Assembly: GCA_002245135.1 (NCBI GenBank) | Contig: NGBS01000342.1 | Span: 1 to 33,527 of the forward strand | Source: Proteromonas lacertae | Lineage: Eukaryota > Sar > Bigyra > Opalinata > Proteromonadidae | DNA: 33,527 nt | Direction of reading: 5' to 3' | Shown: positions 8,556 to 17,976 of the stretch, one piece after another | Layout: each line of letters opens with the position of its first letter | Numbering within the stretch: the stretch's first letter is position 1 | The notes under the pieces: model-generated | Database searches by the model: none | The model's input: the letters and a program-made list of their open reading frames with translations, nothing else | Told to the model about the DNA's origin: nothing | Program-made: the position numbers and the translations under genes

Positions 8556-8757
8556 TGATTTCTCATATTTCATATATGAGATAATCATAATATATTATTA
8601 ACAAATATAACAAAATTGAAATCAGAAAATAAGTTGAAACAACATTCAACTCAAATCTTTTTCCAAAATTGTTTTTTATGTTATGTGGATGTGTGTACCT
8701 AACAAACACATTGTAATTATATAAAGATACTTTTTAGAATTTTTAAAGAAAATGAAA

Positions 8758-9190
8758 TTATTTAAATCTATAAATGTTTTTTTTGTTGTAAATGTAAAAC
8801 AATTTCGCTTTTTCTTCGTTATTTAAACTTTCTATACCTTCAATTAAATCATCAATGAAGTATTTTATATTAAAACTTTCTATATTTTGAATCTTTGTTA
8901 TTTCCAAATTATTCAATCTGGCTCCAAGAAAGAATAAACAGTAATATCCACAAGTTACAGCATCTGTTTGATGAACTTTTGTATCATCTATTTCATATGA
9001 TTCTAATTCACGATTGCAAAAATGAAAGAGTTGTTTAATATTCTTTATTACTATATTTCTTGGTTCTTTGTTCATATAAATTGCTAAACTGTCATATATT
9101 CTAAACATCATATAGTCATTAGGAACATAATCTACTTCCCATAAACTCCAATGACTTTGATTTGGATCACATCTGAGTTCGGCAACGGGA
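8758..9190 (-). pseudogene. C48/adenain-like cysteine protease fragment
   Basis: The C-terminal part of a Ulp1/adenain-fold cysteine protease. The catalytic His lies in QSHWSLWEV (near 9140), the acidic partner in RIYDSLA, and the oxyanion Gln and nucleophile Cys in HQTDAVTCGYYCLFFL (near 8950). The order and the Gln-to-Cys spacing of six fit the family. An ATG at 9111 falls after the His, so the frame open upstream to at least 9190 is the older one and the N-terminus is lost into a repeat-like GTCC-rich region. Ulp1-like proteases are often captured by plant and protist DNA transposons, and adenain is carried by Polintons. Which source applies here is unclear. Confidence 0.55.
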
Positions 9191-9711
9191 CGTCCTTTTG
9201 TGTTTTGTCCCGTCCCTTGTCCTTTTCATACACGAAAACTTCTCGTTGATTACACATGTCCTCTTTGTCCCGGGACGTGTAGTTTAACACGTCCTTTTTT
9301 GTCCTATATTTTTGAGTTTAAGTTTCTGTTTTTTTAATAAAAATATTCTGCAAAAGCATTAAATAAGCTTAATATTAAGTATTACATACTATACTCAAGT
9401 CATTTTTGTATATCCTAAATAATATCTTTTGAAAATCCATTTAAGCCATATTTGCTATATCTATGAATAATATTTAACCCACTTATACCACTTAGATAAC
9501 TCTGTATAGTTTAATGAAGAATATCCCCATTAACAAACACTCATCACATAACAGAACTTCACATGATACATGCTTATCATTACACTATTTTCTACTATAT
9601 ATGACATTTTTCGCGAAAGTATTTCAACCGATATATGCTTTACTATATATGAGATATACTTTAGAAATTTAAAGAAAATCTATGACATTATATCAACAAT
9701 ACCAAGTTTAA
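9191..9711. other. AT-rich region with GTCC-rich palindromes
   Basis: Bases 9180-9305 carry repeated GTCC/GGAC words: GGGACGTCC at 9188-9196, the palindrome GTCCCGGGAC at 9267-9276, and a hairpin GGACGTGT/ACACGTCC with a 6-base loop at 9273-9294. These resemble eroded terminal repeats of another small element. The remaining 400 bases are AT-rich with no gene seen. Confidence 0.35.
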
Positions 9712-9972
9712 TGTTCAAGCTCTTTTATTGAGAGAATTTTCTCCATCGCAAGAGTAATACATTCATACAGGAGAAACAGATTAAACTTAGAAACTATTAA
9801 TAACATTATGAGATTAAAGTATGAATTAGTTGAGAGAAATAAGAGAGAATAAGAACAAAATGTAGGAAGTGATGAAGATGAAAATAGAGAAATTACTAAT
9901 GTGGAAGTAATAAGTAAAGAAGATGATGAGCAAAGTGAAGAAGGTAGTCCAGATCATCAATGTTATTATTAA
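9712..9972 (+). pseudogene. hAT transposase C-terminal dimerisation segment
   Basis: A frame beginning CSSSFIERIFSIARV and continuing to RRNRLNLETI and RLKYELV matches the C-terminal dimerisation region of hAT transposases (pattern S..ER.FS...R...RRN.L...T...L..LK). It is followed by one in-frame TAA near 9850 and an acidic tail (DEDENRE, EDDEQSEE). Upstream catalytic regions are absent, so it is a fragment. It lies inside the 3.8-kb transposon but differs from the hAT at 17977-18969. Whether it belongs to the transposon's own lost transposase is unknown: the 5-bp target duplication is unlike the 8 bp typical of hAT. Confidence 0.45.
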
Positions 9973-10134
9973 TAATCTTACTCATATCACCTAATTTCTC
10001 AGGATTTAATTAAACTTTAATCATTTGAGTTGCCATTGGTCCAATTACACCTTTAACTGGATCAGGGAAATAACTACCAATCTATATACTTCTTTTATCT
10101 TGTTCTGTTTTCAAATTGAGCACTTAAATTGGAT

Positions 10135-11061
10135 TTATTCTTTAATGTTAAAGTTCGATAATAAGGTATATCTTAAATAACAATCTCCATATTTCAATGA
10201 TTCTTCTAATAATTCTACTTCAGCTACTCGACATTCAGCACTTATTGGAATTGTTAATAAAGCTTCACCTACACTTTCAATATCAATTGCTAAACAATAA
10301 TCATATACTTTTATTGTTTGAGATATGAAATTGATTTTGATTTTCTCTTCTCCTTCTGGTAATACTGTTGCTACTGCTTGAATTATTTCGAATTCTTTGT
10401 TTAAGTAATTACCATCTTGAGGAACTCGTAAATTGAATATAAATGGAACAGAGGAAGTATTTCTTAATATCAAATCAGTTGAGTTAAAAAACGCATAACT
10501 TACAATACCAAAATCTAGTTTATTCTTATTAAAGAAGAATGTTGGACCAACTACATGTCCTTTTATTGTTAATACCACATTATTAGTTGCTCCTTTTAAT
10601 GCAAATTCAAAATGATCACTAAATTCACCAAGAGTTGAACTTGTATAAGATACTTCGATTGTTACACTTTCTTCTATATCTACTTCACTTTCTGGCGGAG
10701 TAAATATTAATTTGGTTTAATTGATCCTTCATTGGTAAGTAATACTTCAACCAATATCTAATGATAAATAAGCAGGATCCATTGATATTATTTGAGTACT
10801 TCAACCAATATCTAAATCTTGAGCTTGAGCTTTTATTCTTCTAATTAATACATTTTTTCTCCTAAAGTCTAAATCAACATTCTGCTGTATATTTGATATA
10901 TTATTTTTTCTACTCTATAATTGGGCCTAGTTAATCTTTGACTTCTTAAACCTCGATTTTCTATTAAAATGCGCTTTCAGCTTATCTGTTAATAAATTTA
11001 TCACCAAAATCAATTACATCTACTTTATGTTCATAAAATAATGATGCTTCTGTACCTTTCG
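10135..11061 (-). pseudogene. HYDIN-like axonemal protein fragment (ASH/MSP domains)
   Basis: A fragment of a large ciliary protein. HYDIN is a central-pair component of motile cilia built of repeated immunoglobulin-like ASH/MSP domains. The long frame at 10135-10716 shows the signature order: FTPPESEV, then TLGEFSDHFEFALKG, GHVVGPTFFF, LDFGIVSYAFFN, VPFIFNLRVP, KVYDYCLAIDIESVG and LTIPISAEC. Upstream (10982-11061) is an exon reading KGTEASLFYEHKVDVIDFGDKF, another typical domain start, preceded by an intron acceptor. Between them (10717-10981) are broken pieces with several stops (for example ENRGLRSQRL). It sits wholly inside a transposon, so it is a captured host gene piece. Confidence 0.65.
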
Positions 11062-11140
11062 CTGTACATGATAGTATTATAAAGTTTATAAATAATATAA
11101 AGAAAGTATTTTGATAATAATAATAATAATAATAATAATA

Positions 11141-11171
<31 letters not shown>

Positions 11172-11173
11172 AC
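11062..11173 (-). other. Spliceosomal intron in the HYDIN-like fragment
   Basis: On the minus strand the sequence begins GTAAGTACTATATA at 11173 and ends ATCATGTACAG at 11062, immediately before the KGTEASL exon. It contains (AT)n and (TAA)n microsatellites. A shorter copy of the same intron occurs in the opposite orientation at 12980-13060. Confidence 0.6.
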
Positions 11174-11284
11174 ATTTTGATTTTCTAAAATAAAAAATAA
11201 AAAAAAACTGTCAAGTTTGACAAGCTTGATTTTTCTTTTTTGAAATATCTTCATATCTTGATATAATATTTTAACATTCTTCAA

Positions 11285-11600
11285 AGTGTCTGCTGAAATT
11301 CATTTTTTCTCTTTGACTGAATCAAAAAAAAACATACAAACAAAAAAGTTGAAGAAAATGAAATTTTAAATTAAAAAAGATGTCAGAAGGGGTATTATTC
11401 TTAATTCCTGTGTAACTGACACTTCTCATTTAGACATTATATGTCAATAAAAACATATAATTTGGAATATACATAATTTCTAGAATATATTTTGATAGTT
11501 TTTATTCAATATTATGACAATTAATAGTTACTCATAGATGTAGGTTATATGACAAAGTAAGTATAAAAGTAACAATTTTTCATTAAAAGAAGTGTAATTG
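11285..11600. other. Non-coding right arm of the 3.8-kb transposon
   Basis: An AT-rich stretch leading into the right TIR. No open frame with recognisable motifs was seen. Confidence 0.5.
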
Positions 11601-11671
11601 TGTATTTAGTTTGTTTTGAAAGTGTCTGGTAGACAAACGGCCAACTCTGACAAACGGCGCACAACAGGACT

Positions 11672-11724
11672 GACTCCTAGAACACTCGTTAGAACTCTGT
11701 GACAATGTCCCAGGGTCCCATTTA
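11672..11724 (+). repeat. Third, truncated copy of the 7.45-kb element TIR
   Basis: CTCCTAGAACACTCGTTAGA and ACTCTGTGACAATGTCCC followed by GGGTCCCATTTA match the left TIR (about 358-410) in the same orientation. Similarity stops at 11724. It marks the start of a second tandem unit whose body is deleted here. Confidence 0.7.
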
Positions 11725-12113
11725 TATACTATATATTCCAGTTTTTTTATTGCATGTATATTCTACACCACAGTGTATACATATACAGAAATTACTCCCT
11801 TTAATTTAATTCGCTATACTCATATTATAATTTACAAAATAACCATATCAACACCTTCTATTTATTTTATTGTTCCATATTTAATAATTATATCTCAATA
11901 AAAACAATTAACAAATGAAATATGGTATAAAAATAATAAAGTTTGTCTATAAGTTCGATTTTAATTCTTCAAAACATTTGATTTAAATTATCGAGTTATC
12001 CTATGAAGTGTCATTATTTACTGAAATTTGAAACTCTGGAGACTCTTCGAAATGCATAAATGTACCTGTTATCTTATCTAGAATTTTCATCCAATCCTAA
12101 CCTTAATTTCGCA
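11725..12113. other. AT-rich intergenic region
   Basis: No gene, repeat or RNA was recognised. The composition matches the host-like AT-rich background. Confidence 0.4.
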
Positions 12114-12653
12114 CTATGGTCTTCTTCTGGTGGCACTCAGATATTTTTCTAATACTAATAATGAATCACCAATCCATGCACCTATATCCATAACATCTTT
12201 ATTTAACATGTAATTAAGCATTTTTTTATTAAAATAAATAATTCCATGCTTATAAAAGAATACTTCCGGATAAAAATATGAAAAATTATATCTCATTTTA
12301 TATACAGGAAGCAGGGATAAATATAATTTATTATTATTCAACTGTTCATTTGAAAACACTTTAACTAGCTTTTCACATATTATTATTGTTTTCATCATAT
12401 ATTTTTGATTGTTTAAATTCATTTTTGATATATAGTCTGTATTCCTTTTCATATATAAGAATTCTTTTTCAATGTGCTCAATTGATTTAGTTATACTGTA
12501 ATTATTTAAATTTAAAATTTCTTCTCTAATTTTAATAAAGAAAGGGAACAGTTTAATACCTTTACTACATATTTTATAATCTACTTTATCTTTTTTGTAA
12601 AACATTGATAGAAAATAAATAATCCACAAGACAAATATAAGATATAATATCAT
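12114..12653 (-). pseudogene. FkbM-like SAM-dependent methyltransferase, truncated
   Basis: The frame starts with a hydrophobic anchor (MILYLIFVLWIIYFLSMFY), continues with about 130 Lys/Asn-rich residues and ends at DVMDIGAWIGDSLLVLEKYL. The DIGAWIGDS motif is the glycine-rich SAM-binding motif I seen in FkbM-family methyltransferases, and the preceding YFYPEVFFYKHGIIYFN resembles the segment usually found before it. The frame ends about 10 residues after the motif, so most of the catalytic domain is missing and the last residues (SATRRRP) are probably not native. A membrane-anchored N-terminus suggests action on surface glycans or lipids, which is inference. It appears to be a host gene fragment. 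Confidence 0.45.
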
Positions 12654-12956
12654 AATTTACAGATTGTTGCAATTAAATGTTACTAAATATCATAATATTT
12701 GTACGAGCCATCAAGTTTGGCATTTCTGTAACGATTCTTTCCATAAAACATACATTTAAAGAGAATTTTAGATATATAATTTTTTATTATGGTATATAAT
12801 TATGATTTTATATTCTTGTTAATAGATTAGTAGTATGGTGAACTTATCAGCTGAAATTATAGACTTATATGTCTTCACCTCCCAAGACTTTTCTAAACAC
12901 AGAATGACTAACGTGTTAAATTGTTTATCGCGCAAATTTCTTTATCGCGCGACATA
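12654..12956. other. AT-rich intergenic region
   Basis: Only a short plus-strand frame from about 12835 is open, and its second half is the duplicated HYDIN intron. Two CGCG words (about 12930-12955) are unusual in this AT-rich setting. No gene is called. Confidence 0.4.
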
Positions 12957-13086
12957 TTTCATAAAGAAAAATCAAGCTTGTAAGTACTATATATATATAT
13001 ATTATTATCAAAATACTTTCTTTATATTATTTATAAACTTTATAATACTATCATGTACAGCGAAAGGTACAGAAGCATCATTATTT
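12957..13086 (+). repeat. Inverted second copy of the HYDIN intron and exon border
   Basis: About 105 bases from GTAAGTACTATATA through CATGTACAG to AGAAGCATCATTATTTT match the reverse complement of 11037-11173, with a shorter microsatellite. Similarity extends upstream over AGAAAAATCAAGCTTG, but here a roughly 48-bp segment present in the other copy is missing. Homology ends at 13086, which is taken as the left edge of the viral element. Confidence 0.7.
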
Positions 13087-13140
13087 TAATAGAAAATTGA
13101 TTTTGTGACCGGTTTTACATAATTTACCTCTTCTTTTACC

Positions 13141-13357
13141 TTAATATTTGTACTCATCTTCGATGTATTTCAATTTATATCTTATCTCTGAGTATGTAAG
13201 TCTTGATTTTGATCCTGAAATTAAATGATATAATTTCGATTTTGTGGGAGCTCTGATTTTACCGTCTTTTCTGAAGCTTATGATGATTACTTGTTTGTCT
13301 AATTCTGTTAATTTGAATGGAACTGTTCTATGTTTAGTTTTTTTTATTATCTTCCAT
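13141..13357 (-). pseudogene. Small basic hypothetical protein with homopolymer frameshift
   Basis: From an ATG at 13355-13357 a short start (MEDNKK) enters a run of eight A residues and then stops. The neighbouring frame is open from the run to a TAA at 13141-13143 with a plausible folded basic sequence (FKLTELDKQVIIISFRKDG, then RAPTKSKLYHLIS). The simplest reading is one protein of about 72 residues with a one-base indel in the homopolymer. No family was recognised. It is the leftmost gene of the viral element and is divergent from the capsid cluster. Confidence 0.35.
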
Positions 13358-13397
13358 AAAATGTTAGTCTTATGATGATTTGTTTATAGTTAAGGAT

Positions 13398-13961
13398 ATG
13401 CTATATACACCTGTAATAGAAGGTAATGGTGATTTATTTAAGCTAGATGATAAAGATGATGAACATACCAGACATTTAAAAATTGCAAGTAAAATGAATG
13501 CATTATATAGTTTAACAAAACCTATTTTTTGGATTTCAAAAATAGAAATAGTAACAAAAGATTTAGCCTACAAGATATTAGGTATTCCAAATAATAGCTA
13601 TTGGTTATGTTATGATAAATTTGTTCCAGGACCTCAAGGAACAGAAAAAGCATTTTCAGTAGATTTCCCATTTACTCAATTACCATATCGTCCATCTCTT
13701 ATATGGGTTAGCGCGATATCCATTCGTTTAGATATTGTAAACATCATTCAAGATTCAAATGTGTTAGAAAATATACCAATAGCAAACCCTGAGTTTCCAT
13801 TCATTACATACCAGAACAATGACATTCTTAATACTAGCAAAATGTTCAATAATACTTATGCCAATGGTCAAATTACAATTCAGATTACTCAACAAAATGG
13901 TTATGAACTCAATCTTGATAATATCGAGTTTAATTTAGCTATTGTTGTCTTTAAAGTCTAA
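13398..13961 (+). CDS. Putative minor capsid (penton-like) protein
   Basis: A 187-residue ORF starting at the first ATG (13398); an alternative TTG at 13380 is less likely. It is composed mainly of predicted beta strands with few charged clusters: KPIFWISKIEIV, SYWLCYDKFVPGPQG, FTQLPYRPSLIWVS, GQITIQITQQNG, and a final strand IEFNLAIVVFKV. It sits directly upstream of the major capsid gene with a 21-bp gap on the same strand. Polintons carry a single jelly-roll penton gene near the major capsid gene, and length, beta content and position fit. No sequence signature was found that proves it, so the assignment is contextual. Confidence 0.4.
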   Translation: MLYTPVIEGNGDLFKLDDKDDEHTRHLKIASKMNALYSLTKPIFWISKIEIVTKDLAYKILGIPNNSYWLCYDKFVPGPQGTEKAFSVDFPFTQLPYRPSLIWVSAISIRLDIVNIIQDSNVLENIPIANPEFPFITYQNNDILNTSKMFNNTYANGQITIQITQQNGYELNLDNIEFNLAIVVFKV

Positions 13962-13982
13962 TTTTTATTTTATTTTTATTTT

Positions 13983-15449
13983 ATGTTTCTGATGTCTCTA
14001 ACTATCCCAAAAGAGCAAAAACACGGTGTAGACGTTCCAGCAATGATGACCTTTTATCAGTATGTCAAGTTGACACCAATGGAAACAAAATCATTCTATC
14101 AACTTAAAAATAACACTTAATCAGATGAAATAAGGTTCGAATTAAGTGGTGAGAACATTATAAACCTTGCAAAGTCTTACATTCAATATGATATCGAAAT
14201 TGAAACTACTCCACTTTCTAAAATTGGAGCATTTCAAAAAATTGATGGTAGTGGTAATGTAGCAGGTGATAATACTTTATATCCAAAATATATAAAAGGA
14301 ATGAAAGAAGGATTTGGATTAGCAGCATTTCGTTTATGTAATAATACAGGAACAGATCTAATCAAGCTTGATGACAATTATGAACACTATAGAGTGTTTA
14401 TGGATGAATTAGTGAGAAAAAGATCAGACATGTTTTACCAATCAAACTATAATGATGGAATTCAATTAAAATGGAATGATGAATACCATGATCATTTAAT
14501 TCTTGATGAAAATGAATGGGAAATGGATAAAGATGGAGCTACAAAAATTATAGTTACTGGATCAGGTGATAAATATCAACAGTATAAAAAGTCTAAAACT
14601 ATTCATGTAAAGATGTTTTTAGGTAAATTTTACAATACATTCTTATCAATGAAAAGTGATGCATTCTTTGGAGAGAGAATGTATTTATGTTTCAATTTCC
14701 AACAAAGTCCTAAATTTGGACAAATTATGGGTTTTAATAATGATGAAGGTGCATCAACATCAATAAACTGGCCTATAGATGGAATAAGACCAGATTCAAT
14801 TAAATTCAAGAATTTTTATTTCTATGCTTATTTGAATAAAGATACTCAATGTAATAACAATACAAGAAGTTATTGTTTATCTAAACCAATCCAGTTCAAT
14901 GATGTAAAGTGCCATACATTAACAGTAAATCAAGGTGGATCTGGACAATTCAACTATTCCTTTACATTAAACAGCTCAAATGGACCATTCTTACGTTACA
15001 TTATCTATAGACCATGGATCGAAGGAACTCAAACAGCACACGATGGTAAGAGTGGAACAGCAACAAATAGATATGCAGTAATTCCTGAAAATGCACAATT
15101 CAGATGGATGATTAACGATTTCGTGTATCAACCAGACTATTCATTAATGCAGTATTATGATAGTTACATGACTGTACAAGATTATTTCAAAGATTCATGG
15201 TTTGATATATTCAAAAGACATATTCCTTTTAAAAAGAAGTTCTTTGAAATTTTGAATTTTGGATCAAAAGACTTGGATAATATCAAGAATCAATCAGGAA
15301 GACCATTAGCTAGTGACTTAAAGATCACTTTTGAGTTGTCTACTCCTGGTACAAATGATTTCACTAACTTTAATATCACTCATCGTTTCTATATAGTTAC
15401 AGGAAGAATGTGTACAATCAATGGAAGTGGAATTGTAAGTGTTATTTAA
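13983..15449 (+). pseudogene. Probable major capsid protein (double jelly roll), one in-frame stop
   Basis: The frame runs from an ATG at 13983 for 488 codons, broken only by a TAA at 14118-14120 (codon 46); downstream it stays open to 15449. The N-terminus (FYQYVKLTPMETKSFYQLKN then IRFELSG) and the following strand-rich segment SYIQYDIEIE resemble the first jelly roll of Polinton and polinton-like virus capsid proteins. The rest is strand-rich with aromatic and Gly/Asn loops (GQIMGFNND, NSSNGPFLRYIIYRPW, FELSTPGTNDF) and ends in a hydrophobic strand. It lies between a penton-like gene and the packaging ATPase, the expected place. Assignment rests on size, fold-like composition and context. 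Confidence 0.6.
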
Positions 15450-15513
15450 ACTAACTAATAACTAGCATAATGACTATATTCCTTATATAATTGTTTTTTT
15501 ATTTTTTATTTAA

Positions 15514-16362
15514 ATGAGTAAAATAAAACTAGAGAAATGTAATGACGTTGTCATAACGCCAGTAGAATCAGTAGTCAAAGGTAATAAAAAGAGATCAAGA
15601 GATACTGTTTTAGGCTATGATTATTTTGAAGAGCCTTTCTGCAATATATTTATATTAGCTAAGAAGAACAGTGGAAAGACAACACTTATATTTAACATGA
15701 TACAACACTTGTTAAAGAAGAATTATGATCAAACTGTATATTTCTTTGTAGGAACAATTTCAAAGGATATTATTTATGAAAAGATCACTGATATGCTGAA
15801 GTACAATTTAATAGAATACCATTGTTACGATTCAATAGTAAATGAAGATAAAGTGAATGTATTAGATGCAGTATTGAATAATATCACAGATGTTGATAAA
15901 GACAATTATAGTTATCCTGAAAATATCTTTATATTCGATGATATATCATTCGATTTATCAAATAAGACCGTTTCAAAACTACTCAAATCAAACCGTCATT
16001 ACAAGTCAAAAGTAATTATATCAAGTCAATATGTTACAGATTTAACACCATCTGTTCGTCTACAATTAGATTATTGCTTAGTATTTAGAAATCTAAGTTT
16101 AGCTAATCTACACAGTGTTCATAATAGTTTAGATTTGTGGGTAGATTTCAGTAAGTTTAGAGAATATTACAAGTATGCAACCAATTACAGTAATCATTCA
16201 TTCCTCTACATCGATTTGTGCAATCATGAATTTCGTGTAAACTTTAATATGAAAATTAAAAACGATAGTAATGGTTATAAAAGTGATAATGAAAATACCA
16301 GCATTAGTTCCTCCTCCTCTTCTTCCTCTGATTCGTCCGATACTGATGATGATTCAGAATAA
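15514..16362 (+). CDS. A32/FtsK-type genome-packaging ATPase
   Basis: This ATPase drives viral DNA into preformed capsids. The 282-residue ORF starts at an ATG preceded by a T-rich leader. The P-loop is at residues 49-57 (AKKNSGKTT after the hydrophobic strand NIFIL). Walker B is NIFIFDDIS with Asp142-Asp143. A following KVIISSQY is the sensor-like strand typical of this family, and RLQLDYCLVFRN matches the next conserved strand. The C-terminal 35 residues are a Ser/Asp-rich low-complexity tail. No frame disruption was seen, which makes it one of the intact core genes. The next ORF starts inside its last codons in another frame. Confidence 0.85.
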   Translation: MSKIKLEKCNDVVITPVESVVKGNKKRSRDTVLGYDYFEEPFCNIFILAKKNSGKTTLIFNMIQHLLKKNYDQTVYFFVGTISKDIIYEKITDMLKYNLIEYHCYDSIVNEDKVNVLDAVLNNITDVDKDNYSYPENIFIFDDISFDLSNKTVSKLLKSNRHYKSKVIISSQYVTDLTPSVRLQLDYCLVFRNLSLANLHSVHNSLDLWVDFSKFREYYKYATNYSNHSFLYIDLCNHEFRVNFNMKIKNDSNGYKSDNENTSISSSSSSSSDSSDTDDDSE

Positions 16363-17288
16363 TCCTCATAATGCTAGTAACTTAATTTTTATCATTCTTT
16401 TATTATATTTTATGTTTGGTGGTCCCTTAAAAAAACAAGCTGTTTCAATAGATACAGGTGCTAACAAACAATTTAGGTAAGAAAGCTGATGATGATAAAA
16501 CAATTAGAAAAATGTTGAAAGAAATTGACGTAACAACTAACAATAATGCAGAGTCAGTTAAGAGTGTTGTTAATGCGATAGGTAAAACGAAATTAGAAGC
16601 AAATGAAAGAAATTTATATGAGATGATTAAACATGTTTATGATGTGATTGGTTATCCTAGTTTTGGTAAAGATGATGGTGATTTATATATTTTGGTTAGA
16701 GAATGTTTTTACGCTGTAAGTGATATAACTACTATGCTTAGTAAGGTAGGTGACATTGAATGGAAAATAGGTTATGGTGATTGTTCTTATGATTGTATGT
16801 ATAAATTTGTAAAAGATACATATAATCAAATGAATGAGTTAGTTAAACGTTTTGGTAAACATATTATAGAAGACTGGCTAATTGTATATACAAGAGATAT
16901 TAATGGACAAAGCGAAAGTATATTAAATTGTAGAAAACTCTATGTTCAATATATAGTTCATGATCATTTTATGGAGTTAAAGATAATGAATTATTATAGT
17001 ATGAAAATAAATGACAAATTATTATGGATTAAAACAACTGATAGTTCTCAAACAGCTAATTTTATAAAGAACTATACACCTAAATTAGATATAAGTGCAG
17101 ATACAGGTTTTAAATTCGATTTATTATGTCAATCCTTTAGTGGTAAAGTTCAGCCAATTATTATGAAACCAGAATCATTTTCTCCAATAGATGAATATTT
17201 TACATTCGGTTTAGCAGAAGCTCCAAATAATACATTTGAATGGAATATAGTTATATTACCCCAATCAATCATATTACCTTTCAAATAG
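16346..17288 (+). pseudogene. Putative membrane-anchored virion protein, one frameshift
   Basis: An ATG at 16346 overlaps the end of the ATPase gene by 17 bases. It opens a frame with a transmembrane helix (NLIFIILLLYFMFGG) and then SIDTGANKQF before a TAG/TAA block near 16480. A frame shifted by one base opens at 16452 and runs to 17288 with no good start of its own (only a GTG), reading KKADDDKTIRKML and onward. One added base, perhaps in the A7 run at 16429-16437 or around TTTAGG, would explain the pair. The C-terminal half is strand-rich and ends FEWNIVILPQSIILPF, suggestive of a jelly-roll or similar domain. The role is unknown. Confidence 0.45.
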
Positions 17289-17302
17289 TATAGTATATAA
17301 TT

Positions 17303-17310
17303 TTAATTAA
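17303..17310. terminator. TTAATTAA palindrome between convergent genes
   Basis: It lies in the 47-bp gap between the stops of the 16346 (+) and 17336 (-) genes. Being self-complementary it offers the same signal to both strands. Confidence 0.4.
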
Positions 17311-17976
17311 TCTTCTTTGTTTCATTTTTTGTTGTTTACTTGGGTGGTTGTTGTTGTTGAGCAACTTGAGAACTTGAAACAAATGGATTATAACCAGTGC
17401 TATTGCTAGTGTATGGTATTGTTGGTGGTTGAAATGCCATTGTGACTGATTGATTAACTACTGGTTGTTGTTGTTGTTGTTGTTGTTGTTGTACATCTGT
17501 AGATGGTACTGGAATATCTTCAACTGGTGCAAAACTTGAATATATTTCAAATTTAGGTAAAACAGTATAATAAGGAGTATTGTTCTGCATTGATGATAAA
17601 ACCATACACTGTCTAATTCTTACTTCAAAATCACAATACTTCAATAAGTGAGAAGTTGGATCACTGATAATGTTGTTCCATGCAGTACATTTCAGTTGAT
17701 TGTTATCATTATCTAATGGAATTACTAAATTTAATCCAAATTGCTGATAGGAATTCTTCATTTTGATATCTTCTGTAAATTTAATTGTTGATTCGACACA
17801 AACATTTTTTATAGTCTCCTTTACTTGAGCATTGAAATCCATAATCGGCTGACGATTAAATAGTAAATATCTAGCAGGAGTGAAAGTAATGTAATGACAT
17901 TTGCCAGACTTAGCTAATTCTGCTCTATGCATATACCCTCTAAACTTGACGTACATGTTATCTGAAGGATTGAAAG

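Larger units (their letters stand above)
7849..11666. mobile_element. 3.8-kb TIR transposon with 5-bp target duplication
   Basis: The ends are perfect inverted repeats over TGTTGTGCGCCGTTTGTC, and after one mismatch similarity continues through GTTGGCCGTTTGTCTACCAG for about 70 bases, weakening beyond. GGACT flanks both sides (7844-7848 and 11667-11671), and removing the element restores a continuous copy of the neighbouring repeat. The contents are relics: a cysteine protease fragment (-), a hAT transposase tail (+) and a HYDIN-like gene fragment with an intron (-). A further TIR-like palindrome lies at 8491-8555, so two related elements may be nested or joined. No intact transposase was found, and the superfamily is not assigned. 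Confidence 0.8.

Noticed and set aside
8410-8601. Plus-strand ORF of 63 codons
   Set aside because: It runs straight across the internal TIR palindrome and has no protein-like motif.
8758-9190. A second Polinton inferred from the adenain-like fragment
   Set aside because: No other Polinton gene lies near it, and Ulp1-like proteases are common cargo of DNA transposons, so a single fragment does not support it.
11103-11165. Tyr/Ile-rich peptide encoded by AT and TAA microsatellites
   Set aside because: The stretch is intronic simple repeat between clear GTAAGT and CAG borders, not coding.
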